Below are positions 1 to 7,325 of a DNA stretch of 63,077 nt, piece by piece. The DNA comes from Chitinivibrionia bacterium. Its GTDB lineage: Bacteria; Fibrobacterota; Chitinivibrionia; Chitinivibrionales; Chitinivibrionaceae. The notes under the pieces were generated by a model. That model was not told the origin of the DNA and did no database searches. It saw nothing but the letters and a program-made list of their open reading frames with translations. How positions within the stretch are numbered: the stretch's first letter is position 1; each line of letters starts with the position of its first letter. Position numbers and translations under genes: made by a program. The stretch lies in contig WRFX01000001.1 of the NCBI GenBank assembly GCA_009787445.1, forward strand, positions 1 through 63,077, in the 5' to 3' direction.

Positions 1-135
1 GTATTCTATCCAATCTATTTGCGCGTTTCCTTCAAATTTCAGCAGAGAATTAAGCAAACTGATACATAAATCCTTATGTTCTCCAAATACTTTTTTAAAC
101 AATAAATCGTTTTTCGGGTCAAGATACTTCGGCAT
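1..135 (-). CDS. Rpn/PDDEXK_2 family nuclease, N-terminal fragment cut by contig edge
   Basis: Only the first 45 codons are present; the gene leaves the window at base 1. The ATG is at 133-135 and is preceded by a strong AAGGAGG site at 144-150. The N-terminus reads MPKYLDPKNDLLFKKVFGEH, the characteristic opening of Rpn-type recombination-promoting nucleases (PD-(D/E)XK transposase-like family, PDDEXK_2), which then continue with a region for residual host or self-DNA cleavage. The catalytic core is not in the window, so activity cannot be judged. It is divergent from the secreted-protein operon starting at 321 and shares a short bidirectional promoter region with it. The same upstream region recurs at 8,670, where a DUF4160 gene occupies this position. 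Confidence 0.75.
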   Translation of the reverse strand, partial: MPKYLDPKNDLLFKKVFGEHKDLCISLLNSLLKFEGNAQIDWIEY

Positions 136-166
136 TTTTGTTTCCTCCTTAAAATTTAGTGATAAA

Positions 167-193
167 TATAATATTTGCGCACTTTAAAAAGTG
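167..193. promoter_or_regulatory. Divergent promoter element with palindrome, copy 1
   Basis: On the reverse strand, GCAAATATTATA at 167-178 lies about 32 bases upstream of the Rpn start. The same word recurs upstream of several other genes in the window. Immediately next to it is the perfect 14-base palindrome CACTTTAAAAAGTG at 180-193. A palindrome abutting a promoter between divergent genes suits a dimeric repressor operator, but no regulator can be named. The arrangement is repeated exactly in copy 2. Confidence 0.45.
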
Positions 194-266
194 GAAATTT
201 GTGCAAAAAAGTGATGCGAAAAAACGGTGGTATTGTCGCTTGTTTTTGGAAATTTTGAAAAAACTT

Positions 267-295
267 TTGAAAATTGGAAAAAAAGAATTTATAAA
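267..295 (+). promoter_or_regulatory. Sigma-70-like promoter for gene A copy 1
   Basis: TTGAAA at 267-272 and TATAAA at 290-295 are 17 bases apart, a good -35/-10 pair. Transcription would start about 20 bases before the ATG at 321. In copy 2 the same boxes are 18 bases apart because of one extra base. That indel also shows this leader is not coding. Confidence 0.5.
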
Positions 296-320
296 CCTAA
301 TAGATAACGGGGAGAGATTT

Positions 321-2876
321 ATGTCAGGAAAGATTATTTTAAGTTTTGGCGCGGCAGTTTTGTTTTCTGCGAGCGTTTTTGCGCATTTGCCGTCGCCTTA
401 CGACGCAAGTTTGCGCACAGGACAAAGAGGATTTGGGACAAAGCCGACTGCTGCTGGCAGTGCTTTACGCGCTACTTATTCTAACAAAGGCGAATGGAGT
501 GCGAACGGCGAATACGGCGGCGATTTTACCATCGGTCAGGGCGATACTGTGTCGCGAGGCGATTGGAAAGGCAAAAAACTTTGGTGGCGCGCTAAATTTG
601 CGCCGAGCGCAAACGATATTCCCGGCGAAACGCCTCCGCAAGGCGGAACTTCGGCGTGGGTATTAGTAAATTCGCTTTCGGCTGTATCTACGGGAACGCC
701 AAATTACGTTTGGAAGGGTTGGAACAACGATTTATCTAACAAAAGCGGAAGTTTGTGGGCAGAAGTTCCCACTTGGAGAGACGGAGCGCAAGGCGCGTAT
801 TCTATGACTCACGACGATATCGGCGCAATGCCGTTTGACGACGCTGTTAAGCCCGGCTGGGACGTCGCAAAGGATTTTCCGCTTATTAAACAGTCGTGGG
901 GAGTGTATGTCGCGGGCGATCAAATGAACGGCGACGCGGATTGGGAATTGCAAAGACAAATGGTAGCGCAAGGACACGAAATATTTAATCACTCTATGGA
1001 TCACACTTCGGCGGCGGACAGATGGAGCGTTTATAATCCAAATCAGAGAGTGTCTTCAAGTGACCCCGATGTTCCTGAACCTATTCGCGGACTTACGGTA
1101 GTAGGCGCGTGGAAAATGAGAAGCCACCACACAACTTACGGATGGCTTGGTTGGCTTGACTACGAAACGGCAGGAGAAAAAACCGGTGGCAAAGGACAAA
1201 TAGGATATAACGCGGCCGACTTAAACGGCGATTGGAAAGGTCCTTTGGTAAAACCGAACTATGAAAAAGGTTCGTACATAGATACGATTCAAGCAGAAAA
1301 CGAACTTTTAACAATTTATGCGTATCCATATTGGAATGGAAGAATGCCCAACGAAGAAGCGCCAAACGGCGGAATTATGAAAATAGAATTAAAGTCCGGC
1401 ACGCAGGAAGTAACGCTTACGACGGGACAAAAAATGTATATAGGCGCGGGCAAAGTATCGGTAAATGCTATCGGATGGTTTGAAGAAAACGACATTATAT
1501 CTAAATATCCATTTTACTACAACAAAGCGCCAATAAATTCTGACAAATGTCCGAATGTAACATTAACGACCGCGTGCGACAAAGGCAATCCCGGTTTTGT
1601 ATTGAAAGTTCACAGCGCAAAAGGATGGGATGCGGCTCTTCTTAATAGAAACGTGGTAGAAGCAAACGCCATTATAAACAGCGAACTTTACGAAAAAGTT
1701 GGGGCAAATCAACATTTTGTAGCGGGAAAAAGAAGCGAATATTTTGGCTATCCGTTTGACGTTTATAGCGAAACTACGCACAAATATCTTGAAGAAAAGG
1801 GCTTTGTGGGAGCGAGAGGCGGCGCAAAATCTGGTGTTCCTATGCCGGGAGATTTTTATCATCCGTATAGAATAGATTTTGACGCGTTTTTTATTCAGGA
1901 TAAAGATTGGAATCCAAGTAGCGCTGGCGGAAAATACATATATCCCGAAAATCCGCACGTACTTTTAGGACTTAACGAACTTGTCGACAAAGTGGTAGCG
2001 TCAAAAGGTTATATGATTCGCGAATTTCACGCGGTGGCAAATATAACTTCTGACGACGGTAGTTGGTACAAAGACAAAACTGCAAATTCGGACGATCCTG
2101 ACCTTTGGAATGTAAACAACGCGGCAAACGGTTATGGCGGCTGGTGGGGAGGAATTGCGGCGTTTCAGTTGCGCGCACATTATCAGTATGTAAACACAAG
2201 AATAACAAATAGACAACTTGCGGTATATACTCCGTCTGAAGCGGTAAAATACAGAATGACGGCAAACGCCACAAACAAAACGGGAACGTTAACCAAAGAC
2301 GGCGGCAATTTCAAACTTAAACTCACGACAACCGAAAATATAGACAACAAATATCGCGATGAAATTTCGGTAATTGTCGCGCTTGACGCTTCCTGCAATA
2401 GTTTGGCGGCAAGATATAGCGACGGAAGCGGAACAAACGTCGCGCCGCGCAGAAAGCCGATTAAAATGGATAACGAAGGAAAAGTTTGGTCGGTTTCGGT
2501 AAATCCTTTTAGAGCAAACGGCGAAATTACTCTTATTCCCAACGGAAATTGGGAAGGCGTAGAAGGTGATGGAAATATCGGTGATGGAAATATCGACTGG
2601 ACTTCGATTTCGGACAAACGCGCTCCTTCGGCAAAAGCGGCGGTAGCGTTTGCAGGAATACGAAACGGACAAATCGCGCTTAATTTGCAAAGCGGAAATT
2701 ATACGGCTGAACTTTATAACGTTCAAGGACGTTTAATAAGCAAAGTCGATATAAACGCGATAAACGGCGTAAACGCGACGGGATTAAGAACGGACAATCT
2801 TGCCAAAGGAATGCTTATACTAAACGTTAAGCAGGCGGGCAAAATGATGTTGAACCAAAAGATAATGGTAAAATAG
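321..2876 (+). CDS. Secreted CBM5/12-CE4 polysaccharide deacetylase-like protein with T9SS tail (A1)
   Basis: This 851-residue protein is predicted to be an extracellular, probably cell-surface, polysaccharide N-deacetylase acting on chitin-like or related amino sugars. Seen: a signal peptide (residues 1-21, cleavage VFA|H); a chitin-binding-3-like module at about 50-115 (W..Y..GD.V pattern, then GKKLWWRAKF); and CE4 (NodB) motifs. These are THDD at 163-166, H-S-M-D-H at 224-228, RSEYFGYPF, DKDW and REFHAV. The last ~75 residues are a type A T9SS sorting domain containing LYNVQGRL. A roughly 200-residue insertion separates motifs 2 and 3. The start was chosen at ATG 321 because GGGGAG precedes it and the signal peptide begins there; the frame is open upstream but that part is leader. 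Gene B follows after 40 bases and is probably co-transcribed. Substrate is inferred, not shown. Confidence 0.75.
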   Translation: MSGKIILSFGAAVLFSASVFAHLPSPYDASLRTGQRGFGTKPTAAGSALRATYSNKGEWSANGEYGGDFTIGQGDTVSRGDWKGKKLWWRAKFAPSANDIPGETPPQGGTSAWVLVNSLSAVSTGTPNYVWKGWNNDLSNKSGSLWAEVPTWRDGAQGAYSMTHDDIGAMPFDDAVKPGWDVAKDFPLIKQSWGVYVAGDQMNGDADWELQRQMVAQGHEIFNHSMDHTSAADRWSVYNPNQRVSSSDPDVPEPIRGLTVVGAWKMRSHHTTYGWLGWLDYETAGEKTGGKGQIGYNAADLNGDWKGPLVKPNYEKGSYIDTIQAENELLTIYAYPYWNGRMPNEEAPNGGIMKIELKSGTQEVTLTTGQKMYIGAGKVSVNAIGWFEENDIISKYPFYYNKAPINSDKCPNVTLTTACDKGNPGFVLKVHSAKGWDAALLNRNVVEANAIINSELYEKVGANQHFVAGKRSEYFGYPFDVYSETTHKYLEEKGFVGARGGAKSGVPMPGDFYHPYRIDFDAFFIQDKDWNPSSAGGKYIYPENPHVLLGLNELVDKVVASKGYMIREFHAVANITSDDGSWYKDKTANSDDPDLWNVNNAANGYGGWWGGIAAFQLRAHYQYVNTRITNRQLAVYTPSEAVKYRMTANATNKTGTLTKDGGNFKLKLTTTENIDNKYRDEISVIVALDASCNSLAARYSDGSGTNVAPRRKPIKMDNEGKVWSVSVNPFRANGEITLIPNGNWEGVEGDGNIGDGNIDWTSISDKRAPSAKAAVAFAGIRNGQIALNLQSGNYTAELYNVQGRLISKVDINAINGVNATGLRTDNLAKGMLILNVKQAGKMMLNQKIMVK

Positions 2877-2916
2877 GATTTAAAACAATTTTTTAACCTT
2901 AAACAGGAGGATGTTT

Positions 2917-5556
2917 ATGAAGAGAAAATGGAAATTGGCGGCGGCGGCGGTAGTTGCGTGCGCCGCTGTGGTAAGCGCACACTTGCCCTCGCCTTACGAC
3001 GCAAGATTTGCGATTGACAGGGAAAGAGAAAGATTGGGGAATTTGCAAACAGCAACGAGAGGTGCGCTACGCGCTCAAAGTGCGGCGGAGTGGGATGCTG
3101 AAAAAGAATATAGAGGTAGTTATCTCACATATCAGGGAGATACGGTTATATCTGGCGAGTGGAACGGAAAACCGCTTCATTGGTGGGCGAAGTTCTATGC
3201 AAAAGGCGATAAACCGGGCGACCCTGGCACAGGCGGCGGAACTTCTCCGTGGGTTTTAATTAACTCCGACAGTTATGGAAAAAATTACGTTTGGCAGGGT
3301 TACGGTCCTAACGGAAGCATAAGCAACGGACAAGCGAGAGTCGCCACTTGGAGAAACGGAGCAGAAGGCGCGTATTCTTTTACTCACGACGATATTGGTT
3401 CTATGCCGCTTGGGCAGTCGATTGCTCCGGGATATGAACTCGCGCAAGAAACGGGATTTGAAGAAATTAAGCAATCTTGGGGCGTTTTTGTAAAAATGAT
3501 GGACGAAAACGAATGGAAATACGCAATCGGAATGGTAAAAGACGGACACGAAATGTTTAACCACTCTTGGGACCACACTTCTGCGGCAGACCAATATCAG
3601 TGGTTTTATAACAAAGGCACAATTCCCGATTTTGACCCGTCTATTCCTTACGCTATTCGCGGACTTACGGTAAAATCGCTTTGGGGAAATCCACAGTGGG
3701 GGGCTCCGTGGTATAAAGATTCGTGGCAAACTCCCGGCGTTCCGCCAAACAGTGAAAATAAAAATGTAAGCGATATAGGCGTAAAAGTTGGTACTGATTG
3801 TGCAAGTAAGGAGAACCCTACAGAATCAGCAGACCCTATTAGAAAACTTGTTCTTGAAAACGATGACATAAAGATTGAAGGCGCGGCGTTTTGGACAGGG
3901 CTTGCGTTTTCGTCCGACCCTTGTTTTCAAAAAAAGATTCCTTTGGTAGTTACTCCAAAAGGAAGCACCGAAAAAATAAAATTGCCCAGCGGGATGGATG
4001 TATATGTAAAATATAATTCGGGAGGCAAAGCAAATATTGCCGGATTGGCTGAAGACGGTTCCGCACAGGGTATAATAAATAGTGGTATCCTTTACGCGAC
4101 GACTCCGGCTTGGCACGATTTAAATCAACTTGACCTGTACGGCGAAAACGGGTGGTCTGGAAGTACTGTATTTAGCCCTTCGTTTGAAGTAGCAGGATTA
4201 GGTGTCGCGAATGATGGAGGAGCGCCTGCTTTAATTGCCTCTATTTTTACGGTAAAAGCGTGGGAACCAAGTGATATTACCCGAAATATGAAAGATGCAA
4301 ACGACAAAATTAACCAAGAAATTTACAAAAAGATTCAAAATCCGGGCAAATATTTCGCCGTTGAAAAACGTAGCGAATATTACGGTTATCCTATGGACGC
4401 GTACAGCACGGCTTCTAACTTAAAACTGAAGGAATACGGAATTTTGCAGGCGAGAGCCGGTTCTAAAACTCCGCAGGTTATGAAAGGCGACTTTTTCCAT
4501 CCTTACGCCATCGACTTTGACGCGTTTTATATTGAAAAAAGCGACTGGAATCCGTCAAAACAAGGCGCTGGATACGTATATCCCGACAATGCGCATATAT
4601 GGCTTGGCTTAAACCAAATGGTGGATTCTATTATTTATCACAAAGGTTATATGATTCGCGAGTTTCACGCAGTTGCCGATATTCCTGACGGACAATGGGC
4701 TTCTCCGGGCAGTAATCCGTCTTTTTGGGCGCTTAACTCTTCTGCGGAAGGCAAAGGCGGCTGGTGGGGCGGTATTACCAGAGACCAACTTCGCGTGCAT
4801 TATAACTACGTTAAAGACAGAATTAACGACGGTCGTTTGGTAGTTTATACGGCTTCGGAGGCGGTAAAATATCGTTTGACGGGCAACGCGACGAGCAATC
4901 CGAATTTAAGCAAAGACGGGAACGACTATAAATTAACCGTAACTTTTGACGCAAGCAAAGGCGGAATGCACTCAAGTCAAATCGATGAAATTTCGGTAAT
5001 TGTAGGAATAGACGCGGCAAGTTCTTTGGACGTGCAGTATTCTAACGGTTCAAGACCTCGTTTGGCTCCGAAAAAACTTAACGGAGACGGTTCGGCTTGG
5101 TCAGTGAACTTTAATCCGCAAACGGCTGGAAGCGCGGGCGTAAAATTGATTCGCAACGGAAATTTTGTAGAACCCGAATGGGATGGTCCGACCGATTTCG
5201 GCGATAAAGACGCGAGCGGCGGTCCCGGTTCCGGCAATTATCCTTGCGACGTTTTGGCCGGTTTAATTCCTGAATGCCCGTTGAGCATTTCCAAAACCGT
5301 GAAAAACAGAACAAGCGCGTTTTCGTTTACGGGAATACAAAACGGACAAATTAATCTTCGTTTAACTGCTGGAAATTATACGGCGCAACTTTACAATATG
5401 CAGGGTCGTATAGTAGGAACGGCAAACATTAACGCGGTAAACGGCGTAAATGCGACGGGATTAAGAACGGATAATCTTGCAAAGGGAATATTTGTGCTTA
5501 ACGTAAAAGACGCCAAAGGCGCGGCGGTTTTGCAGCACAAATTGATGTTGAAATAA
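2917..5556 (+). CDS. Secreted CBM5/12-CE4 polysaccharide deacetylase-like protein with T9SS tail (B1)
   Basis: This paralogue of A1 (879 residues) has the same plan: a signal peptide ending VSA|H, a CBM5/12-like module (GEWNGKPLHWWAKFYAKGD), and CE4 motifs THDD at 156-159 and HSWDH at 216-220. Later motifs are RSEYYGYP and REFHAV, followed by a T9SS type A tail with LYNMQGRI. The start is the ATG at 2,917, because AGGAGG ends at 2,910 and leaves no space for the ATG at 2,911. The segment between CE4 motifs 2 and 3 differs strongly from A1 in length and sequence, so the two may recognise different glycans or partners. It is followed by a strong terminator. A and B probably act together outside the cell, given constant pairing in both module copies; that is inference. 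Confidence 0.75.
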   Translation: MKRKWKLAAAAVVACAAVVSAHLPSPYDARFAIDRERERLGNLQTATRGALRAQSAAEWDAEKEYRGSYLTYQGDTVISGEWNGKPLHWWAKFYAKGDKPGDPGTGGGTSPWVLINSDSYGKNYVWQGYGPNGSISNGQARVATWRNGAEGAYSFTHDDIGSMPLGQSIAPGYELAQETGFEEIKQSWGVFVKMMDENEWKYAIGMVKDGHEMFNHSWDHTSAADQYQWFYNKGTIPDFDPSIPYAIRGLTVKSLWGNPQWGAPWYKDSWQTPGVPPNSENKNVSDIGVKVGTDCASKENPTESADPIRKLVLENDDIKIEGAAFWTGLAFSSDPCFQKKIPLVVTPKGSTEKIKLPSGMDVYVKYNSGGKANIAGLAEDGSAQGIINSGILYATTPAWHDLNQLDLYGENGWSGSTVFSPSFEVAGLGVANDGGAPALIASIFTVKAWEPSDITRNMKDANDKINQEIYKKIQNPGKYFAVEKRSEYYGYPMDAYSTASNLKLKEYGILQARAGSKTPQVMKGDFFHPYAIDFDAFYIEKSDWNPSKQGAGYVYPDNAHIWLGLNQMVDSIIYHKGYMIREFHAVADIPDGQWASPGSNPSFWALNSSAEGKGGWWGGITRDQLRVHYNYVKDRINDGRLVVYTASEAVKYRLTGNATSNPNLSKDGNDYKLTVTFDASKGGMHSSQIDEISVIVGIDAASSLDVQYSNGSRPRLAPKKLNGDGSAWSVNFNPQTAGSAGVKLIRNGNFVEPEWDGPTDFGDKDASGGPGSGNYPCDVLAGLIPECPLSISKTVKNRTSAFSFTGIQNGQINLRLTAGNYTAQLYNMQGRIVGTANINAVNGVNATGLRTDNLAKGIFVLNVKDAKGAAVLQHKLMLK

Positions 5557-5583
5557 TTAAAACTGCGAATGCGGTTTTTTGAA

Positions 5584-5620
5584 ACGGGCGACCGCGAAAG
5601 CGGTCGTCCGTTTGTTTTTT
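5584..5620 (+). terminator. Rho-independent terminator after gene B1
   Basis: A 12-base stem (ACGGGCGACCGC, loop GAAA, complementary arm) is followed by TTGTTTTTT. It closes the A1-B1 operon. Copy 2 has the same hairpin with one stem change. Confidence 0.9.
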
Positions 5621-5654
5621 GGGTTTTAGTGAAAAAATTATTTTTTAATTTCGC

Positions 5655-5666
5655 GCAAATAGTATA
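5655..5666 (+). promoter_or_regulatory. Putative promoter element for gene C1
   Basis: GCAAATAGTATA at 5,655-5,666 lies about 46 bases before the ATG of the nuclease-fold gene and just after the terminator. The same word occurs at 14,025 before gene C2 and, with small changes, before other genes. It is therefore probably the -10 region of this organism's common promoter. Confidence 0.4.
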
Positions 5667-5711
5667 TTATACGTAATAATAATGAAAACTCCAAAAAATT
5701 GAGGTAAAATT

Positions 5712-6335
5712 ATGGAAAAAAAGGAAATTTTTACTTACGAAGAACTTATGTCGGCATTTACGCGATTGGAAAAATTTCAAGAAAAAAATGCGAAAGAAAT
5801 CGCGGTTGTGTGGAAACTGCAAGAAAAAAACGCAAAAGAATGGATGGAGCAAAAAAAACAGAACGACGAATTGAGAAAATTTATAAAAGAAGTCAGTAAA
5901 AACGTCGATGGAATAAACAGCAGCAACGGAAAAGTGGCTGAAGATTATTTTTTCAATTCTCTCTGCGCGACAAAAACTTTGGGCGGCGTGCATTTTGATA
6001 TGGTAAAAAGACATTTAAGAAATTCGATTCCGCTTGAAGACGGAAAAACGCTCGACGGAGAATACGACATCGCGCTGATAAACAAAGATTCGCTCGGAAT
6101 AGTGGAAGTAAAATATACCGTTCATAAAAAAGACGTAGAAAATTTGGTAAAAAAGCAGGTTAAAAACTTTAAAACGCTTTTTCCTATGTATGCGAAATAC
6201 AAATTTTATTTGGGAATATGCGGTTTAAGTTTCAACAAACAAGCCGAAGACGCGGCGAATAAATTCGGCGTAGGAATGTTAAAACTAAACGGCGACGCGG
6301 TAGAAATTCGCGATAAAAATTTAAAAGTTTATTAA
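5712..6335 (+). CDS. PD-(D/E)XK nuclease-fold protein with N-terminal coiled coil (C1)
   Basis: This is a 207-residue cytoplasmic protein with no signal peptide. Residues about 10-65 are a charged heptad-like coiled coil with the near-repeat KFQEKNAKE / KLQEKNAKE. Residues about 75-207 form a PD-(D/E)XK-like domain: GEYDIAL followed by GIVEVKY gives the D...ExK core, with an upstream acidic residue in KVAEDYF. This resembles uncharacterised DUF3782-type or related nuclease-like proteins. GAGG at 5,701-5,704 supports the start. It is transcribed separately from the secreted operon because a terminator and a promoter element intervene. Its relation to the secreted enzymes is unknown, yet both module copies carry it. 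The C-terminal ~150 residues are nearly identical to C2 while the N-termini differ. Confidence 0.6.
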   Translation: MEKKEIFTYEELMSAFTRLEKFQEKNAKEIAVVWKLQEKNAKEWMEQKKQNDELRKFIKEVSKNVDGINSSNGKVAEDYFFNSLCATKTLGGVHFDMVKRHLRNSIPLEDGKTLDGEYDIALINKDSLGIVEVKYTVHKKDVENLVKKQVKNFKTLFPMYAKYKFYLGICGLSFNKQAEDAANKFGVGMLKLNGDAVEIRDKNLKVY

Positions 6336-6425
6336 GCAAAATAATTTTTTTTGTAAGTTTTGCGTTTTGCGACTAGTTTTCCAAATATTTCTTTAAAAAG
6401 ACAGTAATTTTTTAGCGAAAAAACT

Positions 6426-6455
6426 TGACAATTTTCAAGAAAATATGGTATATTT
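6426..6455 (+). promoter_or_regulatory. Sigma-70-like promoter upstream of the 86-residue ORF
   Basis: TTGACA at 6,426-6,431 and TATATT at 6,450-6,455 are separated by 18 bases. They lie about 70 bases upstream of the ATG at 6,524, which itself has an AAGGAGG site. Confidence 0.5.
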
Positions 6456-6523
6456 ATCAAGTGAAAAAGAAGAAAAAATTTTTGAAATAAAAGAAAAATT
6501 AAACACGTTTTAAGGAGGTTTAA

Positions 6524-6784
6524 ATGGGAAGAGTTCGCGAAGTAACAATAAAAAAGTTTATGTTTGGAACCGAAGAATTTAGGCGCGCCAATTATTCGGT
6601 AATGGAAGGAACGCCGCAGGAATGTTGGGATTCGTTTATAAAATTTATTGTATTTACCAAATGGATTAGTAAAGCGAAAATTAACGGTTCCGCGTCAGGT
6701 AAAGTTAATTTCGGCAGATTGCAGAAAAATGTTATTAACAAAGAATATTGGAGATTTGATGAAAGCGGAAATAGAATTAGTTGA
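6524..6784 (+). CDS. Small protein of unknown function, partner of nucleotidyltransferase
   Basis: This gene encodes an 86-residue soluble protein beginning MGRVREVTIKKF. It has no signal peptide or membrane segment and no family that I recognise. It has a near-perfect AAGGAGG site before the ATG and its own promoter. Its 3' end overlaps the next gene by 26 bases, so the two are translationally coupled. By analogy with two-gene nucleotidyltransferase toxin-antitoxin systems it could be the partner or antitoxin. It does not visibly resemble the usual AbiEi or HEPN partners, and the reverse roles are also possible. Confidence 0.55.
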   Translation: MGRVREVTIKKFMFGTEEFRRANYSVMEGTPQECWDSFIKFIVFTKWISKAKINGSASGKVNFGRLQKNVINKEYWRFDESGNRIS

Positions 6785-7238
6785 AGATTTTAAGGATATG
6801 TTTAAGGAATTTAATAAACAAGGAGTAAAATACGTATTAGTCGGAGGTCTTGCGACCATATTGTACGGTTATCAACGTTTAACGCAAGATTTGGATTTGT
6901 TTATTTTGGCAAATTCGCAAAACGCCGAACTTGTAATGAAAGCGTTGATAAAATACGGTGCTCCTATGGAAATGGTTTCAAAAGAAGATTTTGAAAAAGA
7001 AGGAACAACGTTTCAAATGGGAGTAAAACCTAATCGTATAGATATTCTTACGGCAATATCGGGAATTAAATTTGACGAAGTTTATAAAAACGCAATAGAC
7101 GTGGAAGTAGACGAATTGGAATTTAAAATGATTTCAATAGAAGATTTGATTAAAAATAAACTTGCGTCGGGAAGAAAAAGAGATTTAGACGACGTAGAAA
7201 ATTTAGAAGAAATACTTCTCAGAAGAAAAGGACTTTAA
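6759..7238 (+). CDS. Nucleotidyltransferase (AbiEii/DUF6036-like)
   Basis: This 159-residue protein begins with a helical stretch (MKAEIELVEDFKDMF), followed by YVLVGGLATILYGYQR and TQDLDLF. These are the GG...G..R and D-x-D motifs of DNA polymerase beta-type nucleotidyltransferases. The C-terminal part ends ISIEDLIKNKLASGRKRDLDD, typical of DUF6036/AbiEii-like proteins that may modify tRNA or protein with nucleotides. ATG 6,759 is preferred because GGAG lies just before it and the protein then begins in the family's usual way; an upstream in-frame ATG at 6,648 would be entirely inside the preceding gene. The gene overlaps its partner by 26 bases. Function as a toxin is inferred from family and gene pairing. 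Confidence 0.75.
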   Translation: MKAEIELVEDFKDMFKEFNKQGVKYVLVGGLATILYGYQRLTQDLDLFILANSQNAELVMKALIKYGAPMEMVSKEDFEKEGTTFQMGVKPNRIDILTAISGIKFDEVYKNAIDVEVDELEFKMISIEDLIKNKLASGRKRDLDDVENLEEILLRRKGL

Positions 7239-7325
7239 TGTCGCACAAAACGCCTGCGCGGCGTTCCAAAATAAAACGAAACGCTTGCGAAAATTATAAT
7301 AATAAACTTTTGTAACTATATATTT

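Larger units (their letters stand above)
144..6368. repeat. Large direct repeat, copy 1 (A-B-C module)
   Basis: This block is closely matched by 8,670-14,735. Each copy contains, in the same order and orientation, a divergent promoter region, secreted CE4-like gene A, paralogue B, an identical-type terminator, and a PD-(D/E)XK gene C. The left limit falls in the ribosome site of the divergent gene. The right limit falls about 33 bases after gene C, where the shared words GTAAGTTTTGCGTTTT end. Conservation is patchy: the leader (151-350), the signal peptides, the C-terminal domains and the second half of gene C are almost identical. The middle of genes A and B has diverged. No insertion-sequence ends or terminal inverted repeats were recognised at the limits. 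Confidence 0.9.

Noticed and set aside
159-320. Upstream extension of gene A1 (and 8,800-8,847 for A2)
   Set aside because: The frame is open, but it covers a good -35/-10 pair, lacks a ribosome site, and the two copies differ by a one-base indel there, so the region is leader and not coding.
321-500. N-terminal domain as an LPMO (histidine-brace) enzyme
   Set aside because: The segment between the N-terminal His and the CBM-like module is only about 30 residues, far too short for an AA10 domain; kept only as a low-confidence note on the conserved His.
866-2726. Numerous reverse-strand ORFs inside the A and B genes
   Set aside because: They recur in all copies only because the DNA is repeated, lack ribosome sites and have implausible Arg/Cys/Phe-rich composition.
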